Source of the DNA: Agelaius tricolor
Lineage: Eukaryota; Chordata; Aves; Passeriformes; Icteridae
Direction: 5' to 3'
Assembly (NCBI GenBank): GCA_023055355.1
Contig: JALJCS010000020.1
Location: 6,245,001-6,309,000, forward strand
Length of the DNA stretch: 64,000 bases
A program made the translations under genes and the position numbers. Within the stretch, counting starts at the first letter, position 1; every line of letters begins with the position of its first letter. Positions 1-12,100 of this stretch are shown here, piece by piece. Below the pieces are notes generated by a model. The model did not search any database, had not been told where the DNA came from, and worked only from the letters and a program-made list of their open reading frames with translations.

Positions 1-960
1 ATATTTCCTGATTATTTCAGTGAGCCCAGCAGAGGAAAGAGTAGTGCTTAAGAAGTCCTTTAACCTTAAACTCTTCAATCTGTTCAGATTGCTACTTTTG
101 TGGGTTTGGGGAGGATTGATTGAGAAGAAGAGGCAGATAAGAGCTGAGTTTCAAAAAAATAACCATTGTTTTCTTTGTGACTATTTGAAACTGTAGCTTA
201 ATGTTATCAATCCCTTGGCCTGGTGCAGCTTGGTACCAGCTGGGACTGTGCAGGCTGGCTGGTGTCACCACTAAAGTGTGATCCTGCTTTTGTGTCATTG
301 CCTCAAAGGGAGGGCAAAGCAATGAACTCATCTTGGTATAATCTTTGGTAAAACAGAGGAAAAAAGGTGTGAGCAGAAAGTGGTATTTTACAAAGGGAGT
401 ATTGAGAGACTCAATAATATTCAGGTATAAACAGGAGCTCCTCTAAGCTCCCCAAGTTAAACTCCAGTCTGAATACATTTTATAGAAACGATGCATCACA
501 CTAGACACCAATTGCAACTAAAAATAGACAACTTTTTGCAAGGATACAACACTGCAAGCTAGCCAAACAAATGGCTTCCCATAACTTCAGCCCCAGCTTT
601 GTCCTTCTCCTGGCCTGGGTCCCCTTCCAGGCCCTCTCACAACAGCCCACGCCCGTGTGCAGGGGTGGAGCCAGCTCCCCCAAACCCCATCAATTTCATC
701 TGACATGGAGCAGACAGCCCCAGTGAGCCCTGAGGAAGGCAGCAAACCCTGCCAGAGCCAGCAGGGCTCCTGCTGCACCTCTGAGGCCTGAGAGGGGACA
801 GCAATGTGCCAGCATCCCCCTGTCACCCATCAGGGTGTGCATTTCATTGGGATGCACCAACTCAATCACCACCCACACCAACCCATCCCCTGACAGCCAC
901 CAGAGCTGCAGGTTCCAAACCTGTAAGGGGAAGGAAAACACCACCAAATAGATTAGCTCC
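1..960. other. intergenic or intronic DNA, nothing recognised
   Basis: I see no coding exon, RNA gene or transposable element here. Short ORFs occur on the minus strand, but they overlap each other in different frames, have no recognisable domain, and fit chance expectation. The 600-900 part is somewhat richer in G and C than its flanks but has no CpG cluster. Confidence 0.5.
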
Positions 961-1110
961 ACAGTTGGGCTCTTAATTATGGGTCATTTAGTTCAGTTAA
1001 TCAATAGGCAGACTTCTTTAACCGGCTAATTATGCCAAACTGCTTCCACAATGAGCAGGTTTGCTGCTGGTTGTTAACCATGAAGGGATAATATTTCACT
1101 GTAAAGATAA
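961..1110. promoter_or_regulatory. candidate conserved noncoding element (homeodomain-type motifs)
   Basis: This is non-repetitive AT-rich sequence with TTAATTA and CTAATTA cores (near 973 and 1026), an inverted TTAACC/GGTTAA pair, and a GATAA motif near 1108. Such motif-dense, low-complexity-free stretches are typical of developmental enhancers. That is inference from composition alone: conservation cannot be seen from a single sequence. It could equally be neutral AT-rich DNA. Confidence 0.25.
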
Positions 1111-1372
1111 GAGCGCTCCCAGTCCTCAGACAAATGCTTTGCAGTCATGGGCTGCAAATTTAACCCATTCCACACCAAACAGAGGCTCACAGCTGGAGCA
1201 AAAAGGTACCAGCATCTTTGGCTTCCAGGGCTGAAGCACCAGAGTGAATATTGCCTAGAGTGAATCATTCAGATCATTTACTCTCCAAACCACTCCTGTT
1301 CAGGCTAAACAGGAGCTAAAAATTATCTATGCAAATCAACCAGCTGAACTTCTTGGTTCAGCTAATAAAAAC

Positions 1373-1423
1373 CTTGGTTTTTCCTGATAAAAACCAAGCA
1401 GCCTCTCTTGCCTTTCAGGCAAG
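1373..1423. repeat. two adjacent short inverted repeats (hairpins)
   Basis: The first hairpin has perfect 10-base arms (CTTGGTTTTT at 1373-1382, AAAAACCAAG at 1389-1398) around a 6-base loop. The second has perfect 7-base arms (CTTGCCT at 1407-1413, AGGCAAG at 1417-1423) around a 3-base loop. Both are read directly from the sequence. The stems are too short for a canonical microRNA precursor (usually about 22 pairs per arm), so no RNA gene is called. Confidence 0.55.
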
Positions 1424-4400
1424 GAATGCAATTCCCTCCTTTGCTTGGTTGCATGAGACAGAGTCCCAGCTGAGGCAGGAGTCTGGAGAGCCCAGCCACA
1501 TCCTCCTTCCAGGCCTGCAAGAGCAGATCAGCATGCAGAGGAGGAGGTCTAGGCCCTCATTTGTCAAAACAGATAAAAGGCCAAGACAACCTCTTGTAAT
1601 TTTTAGTTGTTTAGAAAAAAAGAACGGATTTTGTTGCAAACTTGAAGAACTGATTACTGGATTCAAGGCCTCTGTTGAGGTCATCAAATAGTTCTTGCAA
1701 TGGAGCAAGATAAGAGCTAAGTGATAGCAAAAGTTTGTAGCTGAGTTTCCTGGATATTAGTTTTTACAGAACAAAGCCATCTGTGCTCGGGGTTTGCTGG
1801 CAAATTGCTGTAACTGGGCAATAACAGAGTGCAGAGAGAGCATCCCCAGGATGCTGCTCTGCCAGGCTGGGACCCTCTCCCATTCCTGGGGTTTCAGATA
1901 CCCCTCTCTTGGAGGGCTCCACACCCAGCCCAGGAAAACTGGGATTGCCCTCAGTGCCTCCACTGGCTTCCAAACGACTGCAAGGCAACTCTCAGCTCCT
2001 GTCCTACCTGTACCCCCTATTCTGATTTCCCCATCTCATTTTACCTTCTTTACACCCACTTACTGGCAAACCAGACCTTGGCTTTTGCTGCTTGAGGAAG
2101 CCCATTAGTGGAGCATTAAATAAAATCCCTGGCCTTAAGAGTTGGCTAAAAATTTATCTGCATGGAAAAGTCACACTGCTGTAACTTACACCAGGACGAC
2201 TGATCCAGTTTGATACTGCCATAAAAACACAACTGAAAGCAACAAATCCCTTTACCAGTATTATTAGCCATCTTTGTGAGGAGGAGAGTTCAATGATATG
2301 AGCATTCAGAATAATTTTTGAATAAATCATTGTGTGTTGAATTCAGCCCATCACACCAGCACAAAACTTGCATTTCTACAGTTCTTGGTAACAGGGGAAT
2401 CCTGAAATGCAGTGCCTGGGGCAGAGGATGCTGCCTCTGTCACCTCTTCACATCTCTGATGACCTTTTTGGGACCACTTCACTGCATTCTCAACCTCACC
2501 TGATCTCAATAGGTACAAAAATTAAGATTTTTGCTGTTAGAAGTTTTACCTTTGCTCCCCATCACCTTCTTTTTGGCATGTGAAGCTGCATTGTTTTCCA
2601 AGGAAGCAATGCTTTAACTTCAAGATTTGTCTGCCATCAGCTCTTTCTAAAATATGCTGTTGAAGTGCAAGCTTTATGTAAGCTTTACAGTTTTAGAAGC
2701 TATTTTCTAACCTCCTAAAACATTAAAAACATTGCAATGTTGACTGGAGAAAAAAAAGGAACAGACTTGTAGAAAAACAGGCATTGCTGAATCACTAAAA
2801 AGATCTTTAAAGAGCAGTAATGTTTGTATCCTAAAGTGTATCATCTGCAGAATTTTCTTGCTGAAAAACAGGGTTCTATCAAAAAGGGCTGCAGTCAGAT
2901 TCTAAGGGAGTTTAGGCAGAGCTGCAGGATCAGATTCCAGGCTAATTCCATGTTTACTCTGGAAAAAGTGCTACTGAGATTTAAACCCACTATTTCTAGT
3001 ACTATAAAACATCACACATTCCCAGATGCAACTGATTTATTAAACTTTAGCGCATCTGCCAGCAGCAGGAATATCAAACTAGAAACTGGGAAACAGAAGC
3101 TTAATAGTTCATGTTTAAGAAAAAAAAAAAATCAAGACTGTTTTTACCCAGATCATGAGAAAACAATGGGATAAGGGGTATTCCTTTGGGACATGCTGGT
3201 GCTAGATTGCAGATGTGATTCACAGAGACATTCAATCAGATGGCACATCAAAAGCAATGGTAAATTACACGTCTTCAATAAAAAAAGCCATTAACTCATA
3301 GATAGTTGGCCACAGAGGAAGGCAATTAGACTTAGCATTATTTGTTAAACAACAGGCACAAGATGATACATAGTGAATTTTTTGCAGTAATAGCCATTCC
3401 TGGTCATTGGTTTTGAAGAGAATAAATCTGTCACTTGAGTGAAAACAATTGACAGCACCGTTTATTACCTTGCATGCTTCAGAATAACAGCACAATTTCC
3501 ATGTTGCCCTTTGGCACTGGGACTCTGAGCTCACCCAGAAACAAAGCAAAAATATCTACAGACCTGGTAGCAGGGATTTAAGCAGCAGATGACCTTATGG
3601 GGTTTATTTAAACTTCTATAATGGTGCACTCTTTTTCAGCCTCTGGTTGTAGAAGAAATAGGTTCTTCTGGAGAATCCACAGCCTTGAGACTCTGAAACA
3701 CAAAGGGTCATGCAGAGGTCTCTGTGTGTAATAGTTCAGAGAGTAATGTTTTAGCTCTGATCCTCTGAGATATCTCCTGGGAATTAAAGATATTTGGTTT
3801 CCTTTCAGAGGCTTTAAAGGGCTGGGTCCATCAAAAAGGAGGAAATTTTCCCCTAGCTCATGAAGATAAATCTTTGTGCTAAATCTTTCTTTTCCATATG
3901 AAAAGGCCAGGTCCTCTGTACATCCAAACCATTTAGCCCAATGGAAAATAAACCAGCAATATCTAAGGGCATTACTGGAATAGAATATACTCAGCCAAAA
4001 AAAGAGACTAAATATCCCCAAGATGCTGCCTTTGACTTTGTGGCATCAGCTGTTGGCTGGTGTTTCTTTTTGAGAAGGTGTCCCATGGCACCTGTTACAA
4101 ATACATGAGACACTCAAGTTTGGGTTCAGTTATAATGGAGGAGAAGTCTGAAAACAATTTTGGAAAGGCATTTTAAAGGGATAATTAGCTCTTTGAATCC
4201 AATAGAAACACTTAGGTTGAGAGCTATTATAAACCTCTACAAAGCACTTCTGTCTACTTCAGCAGCAAAAAGTTGTCCAGAATGGGTAAACTGAAAATAC
4301 CTTACACTCACCCTTATGGAATTAAACTGGGATTTCAGTTCTGTAAATGGATGCTTGGGACAGCCAGGGGCTGGCAAGGCTTCCTCTCTGCACAGGGAGG

Positions 4401-4574
4401 TCTCCACAGCTCCAGCACACCCCTGCAAGAGCCAAAGCACAGCTTTTCCCAGCACAGAACCCTCAGTTTAGCCATGGCCACTGCAGCTCAGAGGGCTCAG
4501 GCTGCTCTTCCCTTGGGCAGGGATGCCCTGAGCCTGAGGGAAGGGCAGGCCAGCACCCAGTAACCTCTCTTGGT
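1424..4574. other. intergenic or intronic DNA, nothing recognised
   Basis: This is single-copy-looking DNA. The forward ORF at 2824-3174 (116 codons) is rich in K, S and F, ends next to a poly-A run at about 3120-3131, and matches no family I know. The minus ORFs at 3265-3549 and 3608-4021 likewise show no domain. No transposable element is recognised. Confidence 0.45.
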
Positions 4575-4610
4575 ATAATTACCATTATAATTACCATTAT
4601 AATTACCATG
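4575..4610 (+). repeat. 12-bp tandem repeat, three copies
   Basis: Three consecutive copies of ATAATTACCATT occur, the last ending in G instead of T. The repeat contains TAATTA cores, so it also forms three evenly spaced homeodomain-type sites. The copy number is too low to infer a function. Confidence 0.8.
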
Positions 4611-5137
4611 CACTCTGGGCTGTTTGGTTTCATTTTCCACCAGTTCAGTCAGTCTGGCCATTTCCTGAGGAGCTCCACCAACCCCACGCACTGCTCTGCA
4701 CATGGTGAAAGTCTAGGGGATTGTTACAGCTGGAAATGGCATTTATATTTTCAACTCACACCTTGTGCCTCTGTGCCTCCTCCTGCAGCACCCTGGTCCT
4801 TGCAGAGCTATGAAGCACCTGTCACTCTGAATTTTCCTACTCTCAGCATTGTGATATTGTTATAATAAAGTCAATTAAATCCTGGGTTTCAGGTACCTTG
4901 ACAGATTTTAGCCCTGTGCTGTTACAGAACATTTGCAAACATCCAGGCTATATCTGCTTTCCTGGTATTCTTTTTTTCCCTGATTCCTGGAGATGCTAAC
5001 ATATAACAAAAATGTCTTTTTTTTCCTTTTTTAACAGTTGTCACCAACCTGTAGTTATGTTGTCAAATAAACTGCTGATACAGGTGTATTATTTACTTCA
5101 GTTTCTAGCAGGGCTGAGAGCAGAGTTTCTTTTGTTG
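4611..5137. other. intergenic or intronic DNA, nothing recognised
   Basis: This is ordinary single-copy sequence. Short forward ORFs run through it without any recognisable domain or splice-site arrangement that would support an exon. Confidence 0.45.
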
Positions 5138-5164
5138 TTTTTTTTTTTTTTTCTTTCTTTCTTT
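5138..5164. repeat. poly-T run followed by (CTTT)n
   Basis: Fifteen T residues are followed by three CTTT units. On the minus strand this reads (AAAG)n then poly-A, which could be the tail of a decayed retroposon inserted on that strand. No retroposon body is recognisable beside it, so it is called a simple repeat only. Confidence 0.75.
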
Positions 5165-6970
5165 AAACACCACAGTGTAAATTCCCACCTGACTCACATG
5201 TCAGTTCAGAGCTCAAAAATACCCTAAATCCATGTGAATAAACTGAATGACCAAGAAACACATCAGAGGGTTCTGGACAGCCCAGGACCATGAAAGTCCC
5301 TGTCCATAAAAGCAGACAGAAACCACCAACCAACCACAACTCCTTGCTACAAACAGCAAACACCTGGAGGTTTGAACCTCTCCCTCTCTAGTAAAACCAA
5401 GAAACAAAGGCTCTAGGTAGGAATTATTTAGCTATTTAACCATTCATCTTCCAGTCAGAAGAGCCAGGGCCAAATCTTGTAGATGTTCTCATTTTTACAA
5501 AGAGATTTGCACAGCAAAACTCTGGGCAATGGGATTTTTGTTTTACTTTATTTCCTCTTCCTCGGTTCTCACACAGAGATCTTGAAGAGGAATTGTGCCT
5601 GGTCTGTGGTGTATAAGGTGAAAGCTAGATCTCCTCACATTTAGAGTTCTCTTAACCAGGCCTGAAATTCTTCATCCAGTTTCCTTCATTGTGCTCCACA
5701 TCTGCTTCCTCTTTAAAACAAAATTTGGCAGTGGATGAAGCAGCACAATACCAGGCTTGTGGGGCAAACAGAGGTCACATAACCTGTCTCTGCCTGTGGA
5801 GTCTAAAAGCAGAATACTTAGTGTTATTAGCTTTTCTGCATGAGTGATCAGTCCCAAATTGGACATATGGGTGCCATGGACAGACTGATAAAAGTAGCAT
5901 TTATTTTTTCCTGAGTGAGCTATTTACTACTTACTTGGAACTGCAAGAGCAACTGCAAGCTCTCCTGCAATGATATGCTGCTATCATTCTTTCTGATAAG
6001 GCTGAAACCATTAGGAAGACAATAAATAAACAAACAAACAAATAAATAAAGGGGAAAGTGCTCATGTAAATGCTAGGAGAATACTTGAAGGCAAACTGGA
6101 TGTCTGCTAAGAGAAATGACACCTCTAAATTTTGTCCTTCACAGGGCTGCTCCTGATACCTCTCTGCAGGCCTATTTGAAGATATAAAATAATCTTCCAC
6201 CTATTTTAGGTAGGTATTTACCCTCAAAGGCTCTACTACACAGAGGCAAAAGACTGCTTCCATTTCTCAAACACACTCAAATAACAAAATGCCCAATTCT
6301 TGCACAGTTTTCCTTCACAGCCTTTGTTACCCTTTATTTCATAAATGGAGAGACAAAGTCACAGCCATGCTGTGCCAGGCAGTGCAGCTGAGTTTCCCCA
6401 TTTACAGCTGTGGGACTTTGCTCTCAGGAAGAATTAAAACCCCACCAATGAATCACATTAAATCTCAGATGACCTCCAGCAAGTCTCAGAAATTAACTCT
6501 GACACACCCACACACCTTGTAAGGCAATGGGAAATTATGACCCAGCTTTGACACGCCGTCTTCCCAGGCCTTCTGCTGTTCAGATGAACTTGCTCTGGAT
6601 TTGGAAAGTTTCTGCCTCCTGGGGAGCAGGGCAGCTGCATCCAACAGGGGCACTTCTTACCAGGTCAGGCCAAGCAGTTGTTCCTGAAGATGAATTTGAG
6701 GCTCACCACAGCCCTTCTGCACTCTTCCCTATTCTCAAGTGTCTGGAAGGAACTGAAAGAAGCCATGTCCTGGAATCAGGGAAATCAGAGCAGGGCACTG
6801 CCTTCAGCCCAGTCATGGCCCCTTGCATCATGAGAGAGACACCCATTTCTTTAAAACACTCCCTCAGCTTCTGGTTTTTTGTTTCACTTCCCTTCCCTGC
6901 CCTACCCTTTGACACTGCAGACCTCAAGTTTGGACTTCAGCACCCAGGAGCCAGCAGGCAGAGAAGCCTG
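5165..6970. other. intergenic or intronic DNA flanking the first minisatellite
   Basis: No gene is seen. A small AAAT/AAAC microsatellite lies inside (listed separately). The stretch from 6527 into the minisatellite forms the first part of a 446-codon open frame, but the unique part has no domain. The 30 bases just before the array (6941-6970) look like a degenerate copy of its unit. Confidence 0.45.
6021..6050. repeat. (AAAT)/(AAAC) tetranucleotide microsatellite
   Basis: Thirty bases of alternating AAAT and AAAC units are visible directly. No function is inferred. It could be the remnant tail of a retroposon, but no body is visible on either side. Confidence 0.85.
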
Positions 6971-7638
6971 GGTCACCCCTGCATCCAGGCCAGCAATGCA
7001 GGCACTCCTGGGTCACCCCTGCATCCAGGCCAGCAGTGCAGGCACACCTGGGTCACCTCTGCATCCAGGCCAGCAATGCAGGCACTCCTGGGTCACCCCT
7101 GCAGCCAGGCCAGCAGTGCAGGCCCTCCTGGGTCACCCCTGCAGCCAGGCCAGCAGTGCAGGCCCTCCTGGGTCACCCCTGCAGCCAGGCCAGCAGTGCA
7201 GGCCCTCCTGGGTCACCCCTGCAGCCAGGCCAGCAGTGCAGGCCCTCCTGGGTCACCCCTGCAGCCAGGCCAGCAGTGCAGGCACTCCTGGGTCACCTCT
7301 GCATCCAGGCCAGCAGTGCAGGCCCTCCTGGGTCACCCCTGCAGCCAGGCCAGCAGTGCAGGCACTCCTGGGTCACCTCTGCATCCAGGCCAGCAGTGCA
7401 GGCACCCCTGGGTCACCCCTGCAGCCAGGCCAGCAGTGCAGGCCCTCCTGGGTCACCCCTGCAGCCAGGCCAGCAGTGCAGGCCCTCCTGGGTCACCCCT
7501 GCAGCCAGGCCAGCAGTGCAGACACTCCTGGGTCACAGCCAGGCCAGCAGTGCAGACACTCCTGGGTCACAGCCAGGCCAGCAGTGCAGACACTCCTGGG
7601 TCACCCCTGCAGCCAGGCCAGCAGTGCAGGCACTCCTG
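6971..7638 (+). repeat. minisatellite 1: 40-bp unit, 17 copies
   Basis: Each unit starts with GGTCACCCCTGCAGCCAGGC and continues CAGCAGTGCAGGCCCTCCTG. Units begin at 6971 and recur every 40 bases up to 7531. The units at 7531 and 7565 lack six bases (CCCTGC) and are 34 bp long. One full unit at 7599 ends the array. Common variants are GCATCC for GCAGCC, CACT for CCCT, and AATGCA for AGTGCA. The unit has no stop codon in any forward frame and 40 leaves remainder 1 on division by 3, so three overlapping long ORFs result. Those ORFs are artefacts, not a repeat protein. There are no unique spacers, so this is not a CRISPR array. An array this homogeneous is likely to vary in copy number between individuals (inference). 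Confidence 0.95.
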
Positions 7639-9163
7639 GGCACCTGCCTGGCCCAGGACATTGAAGAGCATCTACTTCACCATAGGATGTAAAGCAAGAA
7701 ATGGTCAAATTACTCTGAAATTCATGCTTTGCACTTTCCCAGGTAGTTTCTTTTATAAGCACTGTCCTTTCTATGTGGCAAGCATACCAACCTGGTCAAA
7801 CACTTTGCTCCAGAAAAATCTTTTCCCGACCTCCACCCCCAATAGGAAACCACCCCACAGGGGATGATGGTCACTGCCCTGTGGACACCAAAGGAGCAGC
7901 ACAAGAACCAAACTCTGTACAAAACAGTGCACAGAGTTTCCAGAAGCCCCCACATAAATCATCTTAAACCCACTGAAATCACAGCCCAAGCCAAAAAACT
8001 GTTCCTCTTAACACTGGGACATTTTTAATTTTTTTTTTTTAACTGGCAGATTAACTGGAAAACTGTTTTCATTTCACATGGCTTTACAAGTTGCTCCAAG
8101 TTGTTTGCAGCCCAGCAATTTGAAATGTCTGCTCCTGCAAAGCTGTCTACATTTCTTGGCACAGCTGAGTTTTCCACTGCAGATCCCATGAAATTAATCT
8201 GGTCTTTAGAAAGTGAAAGTCAAACAAGGAAGTCCAGTTGCAATTATGGGAATCTTTTCATGAGCTTTAATAGAAACTGAACTAAACACTGGGATAACTC
8301 AAGACTTTGGAACAGTCCCCAGGCTTGAGACAGCAGACATGGGGAATGGACTGCAGTAATTGATTTTTTGCATCCCTGGAGAGTGCTACTCCCAGCTCTG
8401 GCTGGCCAGCATAGAGCATATACAGCAGAGCTGTGTCCCACAGGCTGTCTGGGGGGTTGTGATGGTTAATTATTGTGGATTAATAAATGGAGACAAACAG
8501 GAAAAGCACACACCCTCCCTAAGCACAATGCACATTTTATAGGTGCCAGGATGCAGAGCGTGCTGGCCCTGGCAGTTTGTGTCACACACCCCAGGTGTGA
8601 ACCACCCACACGCTGCAGCCCACAGGGAAATCTCCTCAGTGGTGCACCCTCCCAGCCTCATCCCCAACTGCAGAGACAGCATAAACCACAGGGGACAATG
8701 TCAAGGGAGGCAGCCAGCCCAGGCCTGGGATAAATCTCAGGAACAAGACACCTGGCAGGTCACCTTGCTCTGCTCCCCCAGCAGAGGCTTTTCCCTCTCT
8801 GGTGGAGCTGCCTTCAGCAGCCATCCTGCAAGAGCTTGTTAAAACAAGCCCAGCAGCACCACTGCTCCCCATGGCAGAGATTTGAATCATGAGATCATAA
8901 ACAGGGCTGATGGGATCATAACTAACACACCCGACAGCTCTCGCTGCTCGCTGCGCTTTTCTCTCGCACTCTGGGGACAAAAGGGGGCTTGGAGCTGAAA
9001 GAGAAGCCCAGGACACGTCCCTGCAGCCTCAGAGGTGCTACTGGGGTGGCTGGCAGCAAGCACAGCTCTTGCAGGGCACTGGGAAACAAGCTGCTGCCTT
9101 GTGCCCTGCATGCCTGAGCAGCTCAGGCCAGGCTCCCTCCCAGCACAGCAGCAGGAGCCACGT
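7639..9163. other. intergenic or intronic DNA, nothing recognised
   Basis: This is single-copy sequence with a T-run near 8030. The stretch 8930-8980 has a small cluster of CpG dinucleotides in a CTCGCTG-type context, unusual for the neighbourhood but too small to call a CpG island. Overlapping ORFs on both strands between 8470 and 9350 show no domains. Confidence 0.45.
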
Positions 9164-9189
9164 GGGGAGCCTGGGATGGAGGGAGGGGG
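9164..9189 (+). other. canonical G-quadruplex motif
   Basis: Four G-runs (9164-9167, 9173-9175, 9181-9183, 9185-9189) are separated by loops of 5, 5 and 1 bases, fitting the G3+N1-7 rule. The motif is read directly. Whether it folds in vivo or regulates anything is unknown. Confidence 0.7.
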
Positions 9190-12100
9190 CAGAGAGTGCA
9201 GCACAGCCCATGCTGGGCTCTGCAGCTCTGGGAATGTGGGAATCACAGTGAAAGCAGATTCTGTGACTATAACCAGAAAATGAGAACCATAATGAGTCAT
9301 AAAAATGAAGGAGACTGCTGAAAACCAGCAAGAACTAGGAAAATACACTTCCTTTCTGCATCCAGAAAGGAAAGAAAGGATAGCAATATTTCCTTAGCTG
9401 GACAGGTAAAACACTTCTGGGGGTCTGCAGTTATGGGTTGAGAGATCTTCTGGGACTTGAGCAACAAGGCCATGCTCAGGGAAACAAAGGCCCCATGGGG
9501 TAAAAGGCAGGAGCAGCCCAGCCCAGGCTCCTCTGTATGGGATGAACACAGATCAGCCCAGGTTCCTGCCTGGCTGAGTGGGGCCATGGCAGAGCTGGGG
9601 ACACCCTGCAGCATCCCTGGGAGGCAGTGATGGGCCCCAAACTGAGCCAAACCAGGCTCTGGTACCCCAGGTGTAACCCACCATCACTCACATGTAGGTG
9701 AAGCTCTCACACACTCATCCAAAATCAGCTGCTCCGGGGTGCAAAAGCCACCCCAGGCAAGATGTGACCCCTGCCAAGGGGGTGACATCTCCCATTTCTC
9801 ATGTCCCACTGCACCCAGCTCAGGCTTCCATCCAAGGGCAATCCAAAAATCCAAGTGGGCCTGCAATCCCATGGAACTGAAAGGAGATGAAGCTTTTCTA
9901 CAACTGCTGATTAGGTTATTTTCATGGATAAAACATTAATGATAGGTTTTTGGATGGTAAATTGGTATGGGAGGAGATGGATTTTCCAAGGTGTCAGAAC
10001 ATTTTGTTTCAACATTTTTCAAAATGGAAATGTTGACATTTTGCAAGGAAAAAAAAACTAATTTAGATTTTAGTTTAATATTAAATGTGGATTCATCAAG
10101 AGGAAAACTCCAGAAAATGATCCATTTTATGTCAAGCATTTTAGAACTTAGGTCAAAAAGAAATTGGGGTTGAGATTTGTTTAATTAATTGAACCCTTCT
10201 GGAAAGTACAGCTTTCAGCTGGCCTGAAGTGATACAACCCAGTTTACACATTCAGGCATGGAGATAGATAATTCTGCATTCAAATTAAAGGGAAGTGGGG
10301 GAAGATGAACCAGCTTGAAAAAGCAGCATTTACTGAAACACAAGGAATAGGTTGGGAGAGGGAGTGAGACGTACAGGACTGAACAGTGCAGATGTCAGGG
10401 GAGAACATTCTAAGCAAAAAAACAAAATTATGTACAAGTGCATAGACCCCACTGGAAAGGGATAGAGGATTTGGCATTATAGGGGAAAAGTAGGATGCAG
10501 AAGACAAGGGGCTTTGCAAGCATGCCTTAATCCCTTTGCATCCTCAGGCTAAGCCCAGCTTCAGAAGATATAAATGCTTAAATAAACATGAGTCAATTTA
10601 TTATTCCTCTGTGTTTCAGATCCTCCTCACCTTCTGCCTGGCTCATTTACTGCAATTAAATGCTTGTAAACAGATTATACCCTGAAAGCTACATTTTCCT
10701 GGTAAGTGGTCACCTTAACCTCCTCTGCTTTGACTGTGGCTGCTATTCCCCAGGTCACACTGTAATCACTGAGTAATGGGAGCAGAGTGAATCACGAGGT
10801 CCCTTGGTTGGACAAAACTCTCTCCAGCATCCAAACCACATCTGAGACTGGGCTTTGCTGGTGACTGTGACAAGCACTGCTTACACCCTCAGGAAAAGGA
10901 TTACTAATGTCATAATTCTTATAAATCTGAACAAAACCTGCCCTGGACACAGGACACACACTGATGTATTAGGCTAGTAAGCACAATGACAAACTCTGCA
11001 CTCATACAAGTTTGCTTTGTGCTTGGTTATGGCTTTGTACACCTTGTGAAAACAGCAAAGTGGAGCCTGCTGTGACACAGTGCAATTTTCTGGAAGCCAG
11101 AAAAGCTTCTCCAAACCATTCTGAGAATTGGTGTTCAATTGCCTTGGTTTTAACTCAGATCAAAATATTTTTCCTCACAACCAATACAGGTATGGGGATT
11201 GCATGGCCAGCTTGTGGAACCTTCAACAAGCCTGACTTTTAATTCTTTGTTTGGTTTTAGAGGCAGGGCCTGAGCTGAAATACTGCTGACAGGGACACAG
11301 TTCATTATGGATTCTCAAATGGGAAGAAAGTTCTGGGATAGTGTGGGTGAGTATCTCCTCTGAATCAAGTGGGGTCACCAGTTTACAGTAATTGGCAATC
11401 CTGCTCTATATTTTCTGTCCTCTAACACTGACTCTGTCAACTGCATTGATTGTCTCAGTCAGAAAAAAACCCCAAAACATATATACAGGGGAGAATAAAG
11501 AGTCTTCCCACATTCAGGTTAGAAGATTTTGCTCTCCAGAACATGTTTAAGCAGATAATTTCTCTCCTATATTTCTGAGAGCCCACCCTTCATTTCCCCC
11601 AAACACAAAATAGCTCTGCAAAAATGACTAAGAAATGTGAAGTTGTCATGGAAAAGATCTACATTGCCTAAGCTGAGCTTGTAGCATGAGTTTCACAGCT
11701 GAGTGGTGCCTGTCATGGGCTGATCTCTCTCCATCCCTTTGGAAGAGCAGCCTCAAAGTCAAGATTTGTGCTGTCCCCCAAGCCAACACGCTGTGCTGCC
11801 CTTCAGTGCCTCAAGCCCAGCAGAAGAGAGGAGAGGAGGTGCTGCGTGCCACTCACTACAGGAAGCCAGCTCTTTGTTTTTACATAATCATCTCTATTCT
11901 GAGCTTTGTGAAAAGTTCATCAAAGGGAAGGAACAGAAAGTCACGGTGACAATGCAGCCCAGCTCAGAGATGCAGTGTGGTGCTTAGCAGTGTTTACCTG
12001 CTCCAATAATTCTGATCCCAGGGCAGAGCACTGAAGATTAGCTCCAGACCTCATTAGGCAGGATAGAATTATGTGGGTTAACAAAGTAATACTCTTGGCT

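Noticed and set aside
4347..4865. 172-codon forward ORF
   Set aside because: It runs through the 12-bp tandem repeat (reading as ITIII), without any known domain.
6385..6430. CTGAGTTTCCCCATTTACAG considered as an antisense MIR core
   Set aside because: Only about 20 bases resemble the core and the flanks do not continue the match.
6527..7867. 446-codon forward ORF, with overlapping 261- and 218-codon ORFs
   Set aside because: Most of their length is the 40-bp minisatellite, which is open in every forward frame. The unique ends have no domain, and three overlapping same-strand frames cannot all be genes.
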